This document shows, one piece after another, positions 39,175 to 46,940 of a stretch of 64,000 nucleotides of DNA. The notes beneath the pieces are model-generated. The model was given only the letters and a program-made list of their open reading frames with translations, ran no database searches and was not told where the DNA came from. Numbering within the stretch: position 1 is the first letter of the stretch; every line of letters begins with the position of its first letter. Source of the DNA: Roseivirga misakiensis. Its GTDB lineage: Bacteria > Bacteroidota > Bacteroidia > Cytophagales > Cyclobacteriaceae. The position numbers were made by a program, and so were the translations under genes. The DNA lies in assembly GCF_001747105.1 (NCBI RefSeq), contig NZ_MDGQ01000005.1:868001-932000 (forward strand), given 5' to 3'.

Positions 39175-39459
39175 TTAGCGAAGTAATAATGTGACTAAGT
39201 GGAGGCTGTAAATCTTGATTTCAAAAGATTGATTTCCACAGACAAAAGTGGAGTCCAAAACGTAATCTTCAATTAAAAAGTCTCCTTTAATTTCGGGAAT
39301 AGCAGGAAGTAAAGCCGTTTGATCCTGAAATGGTGTTTCTTTATAACTGGGCTTATTACTAGAACCGTTTAAACTCGCCGATAACGATAATAAAAAAGCA
39401 AGCCCTAAAAAAAGGCTTGCTAGATATATTGACTGACCTTTAAAGTTCAAGTCTTTCAT
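39175..39459 (-). CDS. Possible small membrane-anchored protein
   Basis: A 94-residue frame starts at the ATG at 39459 and has one hydrophobic segment (IYLASLFLGLAFLLSLSASL) and a polar C-terminal part. It converges on fadD with 9 nt between stops. I do not recognise it. A terminator-like hairpin (39392-39421) lies inside its membrane-segment coding region, so either the gene is real and the hairpin is a by-product of Leu-rich coding, or the frame is chance. Confidence 0.4.
   Translation of the reverse strand: MKDLNFKGQSIYLASLFLGLAFLLSLSASLNGSSNKPSYKETPFQDQTALLPAIPEIKGDFLIEDYVLDSTFVCGNQSFEIKIYSLHLVTLLLR
39392..39421 (-). terminator. Terminator-like hairpin downstream of the TonB-domain lipoprotein
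   Basis: An 8-bp perfect stem (39397-39404 with 39414-39421) is followed by a U run on the minus strand (plus-strand A run from 39392). It lies about 100 nt past the stop of the gene at 39520 and could end its transcript. It overlaps the possible small gene described here. Confidence 0.5.
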
Positions 39460-39519
39460 CGCTTTTAGCATAAACAATCTTCTTCGATGCTAATGAAAGT
39501 AGATTCTATTTCACTGATT

Positions 39520-39963
39520 TTATAACCTGAAAACAGTTCTTATTTGCATTCTGGTTTTTACGGTTTTTCCTCCTTGTTTTCCAGGCGTCCAATTCGGACT
39601 ATCCATTAATACCCTTAGTGCCTCTTCGTCACAGCCGCCGCCGACACTCCTTACTACCTCAAAGTCTGATAGTTCTCCAGTTTCCTGTACAATAAAGGAG
39701 ATGTAGACATTACCTTCTATGCCCAAATTCTTGGCTTCTTCAGGGTATTTAAGGTTCTCCCTTAGGAATTTGTTGTAGTTGGACATTCCGCCAGGAAATT
39801 CTGGACTTTCTTCCGTCATCAAGAAAACTTGGTCACTGCTAGATTTATCATCGGAGACTATTCCCGCGGCTTGAATATCACTGCCGTCGGGCTTTATATA
39901 AAGATCTTCTTCGCCACATGAAGCGAAAAGTACAATAACGAGTAATAAGCTTAGCTTTTTCAT
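39520..39963 (-). CDS. Lipoprotein with TonB C-terminal domain
   Basis: This 147-residue protein has a lipoprotein signal with lipobox LFASC (Cys16) and a TonB-like C-terminal domain (NYNKFLRENLKYPEEAKNLG, GNVYISFIVQETGELSDFEV). No TM helix beyond the signal and no Pro-rich spacer is present, so it is not a classical TonB. Proteins of this shape are common in Bacteroidota; their role as energy transducers is unproven. Confidence 0.8.
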   Translation of the reverse strand: MKKLSLLLVIVLFASCGEEDLYIKPDGSDIQAAGIVSDDKSSSDQVFLMTEESPEFPGGMSNYNKFLRENLKYPEEAKNLGIEGNVYISFIVQETGELSDFEVVRSVGGGCDEEALRVLMDSPNWTPGKQGGKTVKTRMQIRTVFRL

Positions 39964-40073
39964 TTAGAGTTGATTGGTTAACTATTTTTTTAAATATGAA
40001 ACTAATATATTAGTTATTATGCGAATAAAAAAGGGCGTCTGTTAAAACACCCTGATTATTAATGACGTAGAGC

Positions 40074-40274
40074 CTAGACCTTACACGTTTTCATGCCGAA
40101 GATGGCGTAAATAGGGCAGAAGCTTATCAGGCTAGTTACCGTAAAGATACCAGCTGCAACAAGCGCCACCGTACCCCACAAACCTGAAACGGTACCCGTG
40201 GCATACAAGGCAACCAAGACAGCGACAACTACCAATCTTACAATTCGATCAACAGATCCCATATTCTTTTTCAT
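40074..40274 (-). CDS. DUF2892 (YgaP-like) small membrane protein
   Basis: Started at the ATG at 40274 the protein has 66 residues and two membrane helices (RLVVVAVLVALYATG and GTVALVAAGIFTVTSLISF), with the family signature NMGSVDRIVR at the start and CPIYAIFGMKTC at the end. This matches DUF2892, the membrane part of YgaP-type proteins, here without the rhodanese domain. An upstream in-frame start at 40340 adds residues that do not fit. Confidence 0.85.
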   Translation of the reverse strand: MKKNMGSVDRIVRLVVVAVLVALYATGTVSGLWGTVALVAAGIFTVTSLISFCPIYAIFGMKTCKV

Positions 40275-40456
40275 AGCAATTAATTTATGTTCTCGATTAA
40301 AAGTGAAATCCCGAAAATGATGCCTGCACATATCAGACATACTAGCAATAGTTTTGTGACTTTGCTTTTCATAAAACTAATTACCCCATTACTTTGGATT
40401 AATTATGTGACAAAAGTCACACAAGGAGAATGTTTTTATCAGGAAATGGCATTAAC

Positions 40457-41539
40457 CTACTGATTGGTGAATAGTTCCATCAGTTCAAATTGTAGGTTGG
40501 CATAATTTAAGGGGTCCATATTTCCAGTAATGGCTAACACGGTTTGCGATGGCTTATGGATGAGGAAAAAAGTTATTCCACCGACAGATCCACCACTATG
40601 TCCATAAAAAGTCTTACCGCTCGATCTTTTAAAGGTTCTCCAACCAATACCATAATTTGTCAGTTGCCCAGATGCAGTTTTTTGTGACTCCTGCCACTCT
40701 TCTAGCGTAGATTCATTTAAATAACCACCACTCATGTGAGCTTGGCCGAACTTACAAAGGTCTTCCGTAGTTCCAACAAAACCTCCGCCAGCCCATTTAT
40801 AGCTATTATCTACATAAGGTGCTTCCACCACTTCTCCATTTCTAAACTGATAGAATTTTGTGCGATGCTCAATAGTCCGATTGGCATGATCAGGAACTGT
40901 ATTTTCCATTTTTAAGACATCAAAAACTTCCGTTTGCATCACATTAAGGAAGCTTTTGGCCGTAAGAAAGCCGCCTTGAGGAGCTGCGGCGTTTTCCATC
41001 GCAGCAGAGATTAAGTTCCATCCATAAGATGAATACGCATATTTAGTGCCCGGTTCGTTGATGAGCGGATCGTTGATGAAAATCACAAGACCATCACTCA
41101 CCGTCGGGTAATTTCTGCGGCTATTAAATTCATTTCCTTTGTAATGTCTTATGCCTCCCAAATGACCAGCAAGGAGTCTTAGCGTAACTTTTGGCTCTTT
41201 TTTAGGCCAAATAGGTACGTATTTCTGAATGGGAGCATCAAGGTCTATTTTACCGTCATCGTATAGTCTAGCTAAGGCAGCCGCGGTCAGTGTTTTGGAA
41301 ACACTGCCTATCCTAAATTTGGTTTTAGATGGATCAACAAGTGTTTTCTTTTCTAGGTCAGAAACGCCAAAGCCTTTGGAATAGACTAATTCTCCTTTTT
41401 GCGAGATAGAAATACTAAGCCCAGGGACTTGAGTTCGCTCAACGAATGCTTTGAGTTTTTCATCAGCAATTTCCGTTTTGGATTGACCCAATAAGGAGAT
41501 TGGAAGACTTATCAGTATGACAAGCAGAAACCTTTTCAT
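40457..41539 (-). CDS. Exported serine hydrolase of the beta-lactamase/class C PBP family
   Basis: With the ATG at 41539 the protein has 360 residues and a signal peptide (LLVILISLPISLLGQ). The catalytic SxxK is Ser79-Val-Ser-Lys82 in RIGSVSKTLTAAAL, the Tyr motif appears as YSSYGWN, and the third motif is HSGGSVGG. It is likely a periplasmic peptidase or esterase rather than a true beta-lactamase, but the substrate cannot be inferred. It is divergent from a small lipoprotein gene. Confidence 0.88.
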   Translation of the reverse strand: MKRFLLVILISLPISLLGQSKTEIADEKLKAFVERTQVPGLSISISQKGELVYSKGFGVSDLEKKTLVDPSKTKFRIGSVSKTLTAAALARLYDDGKIDLDAPIQKYVPIWPKKEPKVTLRLLAGHLGGIRHYKGNEFNSRRNYPTVSDGLVIFINDPLINEPGTKYAYSSYGWNLISAAMENAAAPQGGFLTAKSFLNVMQTEVFDVLKMENTVPDHANRTIEHRTKFYQFRNGEVVEAPYVDNSYKWAGGGFVGTTEDLCKFGQAHMSGGYLNESTLEEWQESQKTASGQLTNYGIGWRTFKRSSGKTFYGHSGGSVGGITFFLIHKPSQTVLAITGNMDPLNYANLQFELMELFTNQ

Positions 41540-41622
41540 GGCAAACAATTTTAATGACAAAGTCAATTTACAACCATTTTGTAATTTTTGCTGTCAAAGA
41601 AATTGAACCTAAGTCTGAAGTC

Positions 41623-42036
41623 ATGAAAAAGCCTTTTGGTATGCTATTTTTGTTCATTCTTGCGTTAATGTCTTCATGTGAAAACGAAGATGTAACCCTG
41701 TTATCGCTTGAGGAATCGAACATTGAGGGGTGTTGGACACACGCTTATGAGGAAGGTAGTGGAACTTACAGACCGTGCGACTCTCAAACTTTCGCACCAA
41801 GCCGCTTTAGACAGCTATTTAACTTTAAGCCAAAAGGTGAAGTCGACTATTTGGTATTAGCCAGTAACGATGCACACTACACTGAAGCTGGTTTTTGGAC
41901 TTATGATCAAGTATCGAAAGAAATATCTATTCTGGATGATAGCGAACATATTCTCCTCAGTTTTATCATTACAGAAGCATCAGAGGATCGATTGCTGATT
42001 GAATTTACTTCGGCTAACTCGTTTATTGGCGGCTAG
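41623..42036 (+). CDS. Small lipoprotein, lipocalin-like in outline
   Basis: The 137-residue protein starts at the ATG at 41623, which yields a clean lipoprotein signal (LFLFILALMSSC). The mature part has the sequence IEGCWTHAYEEGSG near its start and LFNFKPKGEVDYL later, the usual opening of lipocalin-like sandwiches in Bacteroidota. Two extra Cys residues may form a disulfide. Function unknown. An earlier in-frame ATG at 41554 is less likely. Confidence 0.7.
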   Translation: MKKPFGMLFLFILALMSSCENEDVTLLSLEESNIEGCWTHAYEEGSGTYRPCDSQTFAPSRFRQLFNFKPKGEVDYLVLASNDAHYTEAGFWTYDQVSKEISILDDSEHILLSFIITEASEDRLLIEFTSANSFIGG

Positions 42037-42055
42037 TATCGACAGGTCTAGTTTT

Positions 42056-43597
42056 CTAGACCATCTCAGCAGTTTCTTTTTCTTCACAAATTGTATCCAT
42101 TCCTGCAAACGGCACCGGAACTTTCTGATAATTATAAACCTCTTCTAAAGCATTGGTATAGTTATTATCTCCCATACTCAAATCAACATCTTTCATGGTC
42201 ATTTGACATGGGTGTTCATATCCGCTAGCATGGGTAATCTCAAGTATTTCCTTTCTTAATGTTTTGATGTAATTGTAAAATCTATTCGATTTTAGGGTAG
42301 GGTCAATACCAGCTTGTAGCCACTTATTTTGCGTGGCAATACCAGCTGGGCATTTATTTGTATGGCAAACTTGAGCTTGAATACAGCCTATCGCCATCAT
42401 TGCCTCTCGGGCGATCTGAATCAAATCTACCCCCATGGCAAATGCCATTAAAGCATTGGAAGGGAAACCAAGTTTACCCGAACCGATGAATACTACTCTT
42501 TCTGTAAGTCCCTTTTTAGAGAAAATTTGATACACTTGGGCGAATCCAAAAACAAAAGGTAAAGAAACGTGATTGGCAAAGGCAGGCGGTGCTGCTCCTG
42601 TTCCGCCTTCTCCTCCGTCGATTGTAACGAAATCGGGGCCTTTCCCCGTTTTAATCATTTGGTCGGTCAATTCTTCCCACATGTCGAGTTTACCGACCGC
42701 TGATTTTATACCAACAGGTAATCCTGTAGCTTCTGCAATGCTTTCTATAAAGTCGATCAGTTCAGGGATTGTTGAAAATGCACTGTGATAAGCAGGCGAA
42801 ATCACATCTTCATTTAATGGGATGCCACGTATTTCAGCTATTTCAGGAGTGATCTTTGAAGCAGGTAATACGCCACCTTTTCCTGGTTTAGCTCCTTGTG
42901 ATAATTTCAACTCAATGGTTCTGATTTGGGGATTTTCATTGACCAAAGCAACCATTTTATCCAAAGAGAATTTTCCGTCTTCTGACCGCACACCGAAATA
43001 GGCGGTTCCAAAGTGAAACATTATGTCTGCTCCATGTTTATGGTGTTTCGATAGCGATCCCTCTCCAGTATTATGATAGCATTCGGCCTGACTTGCCCCT
43101 TTATTCAATGATTCAACGGCCTTAGCAGAAAGAGAACCGTAACTCATTGCCGAGATATTCACGATAGACTTCGGGCGATAAGGTCTTTTTCTATTGTTAA
43201 AAGCACCGATCACTTTGGCACAAGGAATTTTGTCTACGGCCGTCTTATTAATATGATTTTCACCTAAAGCAAATGGAATCATATTAGGTTTTATAAATAT
43301 ATGTCCAGGTGCATATTGATCTTGATCGGTACCGAAACCTTGATAATTATTTTGACGCTTAGAAGATGCGTAAATCCAAGAACGTTGACTTCTGTTAAAG
43401 GGAAGTTCTTCACGATTATTGGCAACAATATACTGGCGTAATTCGGGCCCAATTTTTTCCAACATATACCGAAGGTTGCCAACAATAGGGTAGTTGTGCC
43501 TGATTGTTTTCTTTTTCTGTAGAATATCGCGCAATGCGATCAAAACTAATACGGCGATGATCCAGCCCCACCAGGGTATAGATGTAAGGGTTTCCAT
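42056..43597 (-). CDS. FMN-binding glutamate-synthase-family protein
   Basis: This 513-residue protein has one N-terminal membrane helix (IPWWGWIIAVLVLIALRDI) and a GltS-like FMN domain. Visible motifs are ISAMSYGSLSAKAVESLNKG, NTGEGSLSKHH, KLSQGAKPGKGGVLPASKIT, IDGGEGGTGAAPPAF and a Cys cluster for a 3Fe-4S centre (CIQAQVCHTNKCPAGIATQ). It lacks the glutaminase domain and is a membrane-anchored relative of glutamate synthase. The physiological reaction of this subgroup is not firmly known. I preferred the ATG at 43597 to the one at 43609. Confidence 0.88.
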   Translation of the reverse strand: METLTSIPWWGWIIAVLVLIALRDILQKKKTIRHNYPIVGNLRYMLEKIGPELRQYIVANNREELPFNRSQRSWIYASSKRQNNYQGFGTDQDQYAPGHIFIKPNMIPFALGENHINKTAVDKIPCAKVIGAFNNRKRPYRPKSIVNISAMSYGSLSAKAVESLNKGASQAECYHNTGEGSLSKHHKHGADIMFHFGTAYFGVRSEDGKFSLDKMVALVNENPQIRTIELKLSQGAKPGKGGVLPASKITPEIAEIRGIPLNEDVISPAYHSAFSTIPELIDFIESIAEATGLPVGIKSAVGKLDMWEELTDQMIKTGKGPDFVTIDGGEGGTGAAPPAFANHVSLPFVFGFAQVYQIFSKKGLTERVVFIGSGKLGFPSNALMAFAMGVDLIQIAREAMMAIGCIQAQVCHTNKCPAGIATQNKWLQAGIDPTLKSNRFYNYIKTLRKEILEITHASGYEHPCQMTMKDVDLSMGDNNYTNALEEVYNYQKVPVPFAGMDTICEEKETAEMV

Positions 43598-43724
43598 AGG
43601 ATTAATCAATTAGGGACTTTAGTGAACTACTCCAGAAAAATACAAATCATTCTAGAGTATTCAATATCTAATACCAGCGGTATGACTAAATGGTTGCATA
43701 GGAATCGTTGGTATACAATGAGGC

Positions 43725-44243
43725 CTAGCTATTGTAACGGCTGATGGACCTTTTTATATCTCTTAGATCCATAATTTGAATGCCAAGAATGGAGACGATA
43801 CAATAAGCCGTGAAATAGTAAAAACCTTCGAAAATTTCAGCTGAAATGCTCTCTTCTGAAGAGGTGGCCAAATAGGCAAGTAATACCCCGACGACAAAAA
43901 CATCTGCCATAGACCATTTGCCGATCGCTGCGATAAACTTATGCGTATGGGTTCTATAACGCCATTTTTTTGCCGCTAATACGACTAATAGTAAAACGGC
44001 CTTTAGAATAGGAATGATTACCGAAAATAGCAGAATCAGCGTCGCCACTAGGTTGTTCTTATTCTTGAATAAGTCGCGAATTACCTCTATCACACTTTGG
44101 GTTCTTTCAAATAACTCGAAATCTCCAATTAAAGGGATTTTAGCCGCTACTCTAATGCTAAGCATCGGTTCAGTCAACCCTGGATATAGGCAGATGAGTG
44201 ATCCAACAATAAGGATAAAGGCAATGATGTTTCTAGTATTCAT
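43725..44243 (-). CDS. PqiA-like integral membrane protein
   Basis: The 172-residue protein has four membrane helices and the PqiA signature GKWSMADVFVVGVLLAYLA. PqiA proteins take part in lipid trafficking with MCE proteins in other bacteria. It has a single PqiA unit instead of two, and no MCE gene lies nearby. Confidence 0.82.
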   Translation of the reverse strand: MNTRNIIAFILIVGSLICLYPGLTEPMLSIRVAAKIPLIGDFELFERTQSVIEVIRDLFKNKNNLVATLILLFSVIIPILKAVLLLVVLAAKKWRYRTHTHKFIAAIGKWSMADVFVVGVLLAYLATSSEESISAEIFEGFYYFTAYCIVSILGIQIMDLRDIKRSISRYNS

Positions 44244-44301
44244 AAATTGCTATTCAATACGTTCATGACGCAGCGAGTGACTAAAATGTAACGTGAAAAT
44301 A

Positions 44302-44330
44302 AAAAAAGACCACACATGGCGGTCTTTTTT
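44302..44330. terminator. Terminator before the exported metalloprotease gene end
   Basis: A stem of up to 10 bp (44302-44311 with 44321-44330) with A and T runs on both sides lies between PqiA (upstream on the minus strand at higher coordinates it begins at 44243, away from here) and the metalloprotease stop at 44340. It best serves the metalloprotease transcript, which ends here on the minus strand. Confidence 0.85.
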
Positions 44331-44339
44331 AAATAGGTT

Positions 44340-46835
44340 TTATCGGTATGTCCCGAACGAACACCAATCTTGAAGGTCGGTGCCAATTGGTGAGCCATCA
44401 GGTGGAGATAGTGCATTTTGGATTTTCAAATCACCAGGGTTATTGAAAAACCGAACGATCATATTCGAAATGTAAAACTTATGCGCCTCTTCTGGGCCGT
44501 TGGTTGTAACCCCAGGTGACATCGCTTCAGCCACTCTTTTGAGGGCTTCTGTTACATCAAAGTTTTTCATCCCAGAAAGGTTCGCCACCATCAAGCGTAA
44601 TCCTTGAGCAGCTTCGGCTCTTGCCTGTCCAGAAGCGCTATTGCTATTGTATAGGTTCATAAGCCCGTGCATCAGCTGCTTTTCAACGGCTCTTTTCAAC
44701 TCTGCATGATAGCCATTTTCGGTACTCATATTATTGATCGCCTTCTGTATCTTATCGATTACATCGATTAGTCCCATTTGATTAGAATCCATCGCTTTTT
44801 GCTGTACCAAACGAGTTGCCCTTTGTGGATTAAAGATAAAGCTCATTACGGCGCTGGCAATTGTTTCTCCCGGAGCGACTGGGTCAAAATTGAGTCCAGT
44901 TCTGGCCTTGAACGTTTCTCTTGATCTACCATTTCCAGGAGGTCGTGGAGGAATCATGGCAATAATATGATCAGGGAAAGCCAAGTTATTAGGTGTAATC
45001 ACATTCAATAGGGCATCTAAAGCACCTTCCTGTTCTGCTCGCGGAACCACCTTTTGCTCAGGCTGAGCATCACCACGCATTTTATAGTTATAATATGTAC
45101 CGCCGAGTACTTTTACGGCCCCTTCAAGTTGATATCTGTGTATCATGTACATCGGTACCAAGACTTCCTCTAATTTGGCCATTGGTGCTCCCATTGGAAT
45201 ATTCTTTTCCGAGAAATTATCGAGCACTTTTGCCCTTACTTCCATTAATCGGTTAAGTTCACTAACCGGGCTTTTTCCATTATCCCAAAGATGTGCTTCA
45301 GGATGGCTACTACCGATTGGTCTGGAATCAGCATCAGTAATAAAGTAGAGTTTTCGTTCAATCTGATCGTTGATCAATTCGTCTAAAGCTTTGTCCTCAT
45401 CTACTTTATCAGGGAAGTCTTGATAACCCCAAGTCACGGCGGCCTTGTCCCAATCACCAATGCCTACATCGTAAGCATTATCCAACGAAATTTCTCCGCC
45501 TTTTAATTCGATTAAGGGGTGAGGGTAGTCCATTACCGAGGCTCTGTCATTAACACTCGAAGCATAATTATGCATTAGGCCTATGGTATGTCCTACTTCG
45601 TGGGCAGAAAGCTGTCGTAATCTGGCCAAAGCCATTTTTAATAACTTGGGGTCAGGCGTAGTTCCATTTTCATATGGAGTCAATAAGCCTTGAGCAATCA
45701 AAAAGTCTTGTCTCACGCGAAGCGAGCCCAAACTTACATGTCCTTTTATTATTTCCCCTGTTCTAGGGTCGGTCACTGACGAACCATAAGACCAACCACG
45801 TGTCGATCGGTGAACCCACTGGATTACGTTATAGCGGACATCAAGTGGGTCTGCGCCTTCAGGCATTTCCTCAACTATAAAGGCGTTTCTATACCCTGCA
45901 GCCTCGAATGCCTGATTCCACCATCGTGCACCTTCGATTAATGCAGATTTAATGGGTTCGGGAGCTCCTCTATCTACATAATATCGGATCGGCTCTACGG
46001 GGTCACTCATTTTGGCATTAGGCCTTTTCTTTTCTAGTCGGTGCCTTCTGCTGAATTGTTTGACAATGTTTTCTTGGATAGGTGTGGCATAATCCATAAA
46101 ACGGATAGTGCCATAACCAGACCTTGGGTCCGCCTTACGTGGTTCGTAATTAGCATCTGGCAATTCAATGAAAGAATGATGCATGCGTACCGTTACTGCG
46201 CTTGAAGTAGGGGTTACACTTCTGATAAAACCGCCTGTTGCATTTCCTGTAAAAGTGATTGTAGCTTCGAATTCAGAGTTTTTCGGGAAGTTTTTGAGCA
46301 TTGGTGGGTAGATCGCTGATCTATTGCCATCCACTCGGTAACTTCCTTGTCCCCTTAACCTACCCGCCACGCCGTGGGCATCGCTTAGTAGCATTGAAGT
46401 AATGTCAATGAGAATCTTTCCATTGCTTTCTGCGCCTACTTTAAAACCTTGAAGCACCGATTCGGCAAACGCTTCTTTTACCGCTCTAATTTCATCAGGA
46501 TTGTCAGAGACAGCTCTGTAGGAATAATTAGGTTGAACAAGCATAACTTTTGGGCCTACTCTTCTGAATTCAACAATTCGAGTGCTCCCCAATTGACCCC
46601 TGTCCAGACCAATATCATTCGAGCCTATACCTGCCGATAAAGAATTTACATATAGAAACTCTTTGTTTAAATCCTCTATTTCAAGCCATACTTTACCAGT
46701 TTTTTCATCCCAGTAATAGTCAAAATAGCCCTCTTTTTTGACCATGTCTTTGGTCATACTTGAGATGCTTTTTTGGGCGAAAGCAGTTGAAACTACTAAG
46801 CAAAGCACCGTGATGGTAAGCGTTTTTCTGAGCAT
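44340..46835 (-). CDS. Exported zinc metalloprotease (DUF5117/DUF5118 type)
   Basis: The 831-residue protein has a signal peptide (LTITVLCLVVSTAFAQ), N-terminal DUF5118 and DUF5117 regions, and the extended zinc motif HEVGHTIGLMH with ligands His412, His416 and His422 and catalytic Glu413. This is the metzincin-like arrangement. Similar large exported proteases are common in Bacteroidota, probably with nutritional or envelope roles. It is divergent from the S9 peptidase gene, 105 nt away. Confidence 0.88.
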   Translation of the reverse strand: MLRKTLTITVLCLVVSTAFAQKSISSMTKDMVKKEGYFDYYWDEKTGKVWLEIEDLNKEFLYVNSLSAGIGSNDIGLDRGQLGSTRIVEFRRVGPKVMLVQPNYSYRAVSDNPDEIRAVKEAFAESVLQGFKVGAESNGKILIDITSMLLSDAHGVAGRLRGQGSYRVDGNRSAIYPPMLKNFPKNSEFEATITFTGNATGGFIRSVTPTSSAVTVRMHHSFIELPDANYEPRKADPRSGYGTIRFMDYATPIQENIVKQFSRRHRLEKKRPNAKMSDPVEPIRYYVDRGAPEPIKSALIEGARWWNQAFEAAGYRNAFIVEEMPEGADPLDVRYNVIQWVHRSTRGWSYGSSVTDPRTGEIIKGHVSLGSLRVRQDFLIAQGLLTPYENGTTPDPKLLKMALARLRQLSAHEVGHTIGLMHNYASSVNDRASVMDYPHPLIELKGGEISLDNAYDVGIGDWDKAAVTWGYQDFPDKVDEDKALDELINDQIERKLYFITDADSRPIGSSHPEAHLWDNGKSPVSELNRLMEVRAKVLDNFSEKNIPMGAPMAKLEEVLVPMYMIHRYQLEGAVKVLGGTYYNYKMRGDAQPEQKVVPRAEQEGALDALLNVITPNNLAFPDHIIAMIPPRPPGNGRSRETFKARTGLNFDPVAPGETIASAVMSFIFNPQRATRLVQQKAMDSNQMGLIDVIDKIQKAINNMSTENGYHAELKRAVEKQLMHGLMNLYNSNSASGQARAEAAQGLRLMVANLSGMKNFDVTEALKRVAEAMSPGVTTNGPEEAHKFYISNMIVRFFNNPGDLKIQNALSPPDGSPIGTDLQDWCSFGTYR

Positions 46836-46882
46836 ACTTTTATTAAATTTTCATTTCTCTGAAGCCATCAATATAAGAACTC

Positions 46883-46912
46883 TTTGCTAAGACAGCCACT
46901 CAATTATATTTG
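46883..46912 (+). promoter_or_regulatory. Complete Bacteroidota promoter of the S9 peptidase gene
   Basis: TTTG at 46883-46886 and TATATTTG at 46905-46912 are 18 nt apart, a full match to TTTG-N17-23-TAnnTTTG. The start of transcription would be near 46919, giving a leader of about 22 nt before the ATG at 46941. Confidence 0.75.
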
Positions 46913-46940
46913 TAAGGTCAATAAATCAAAAATCAAATTT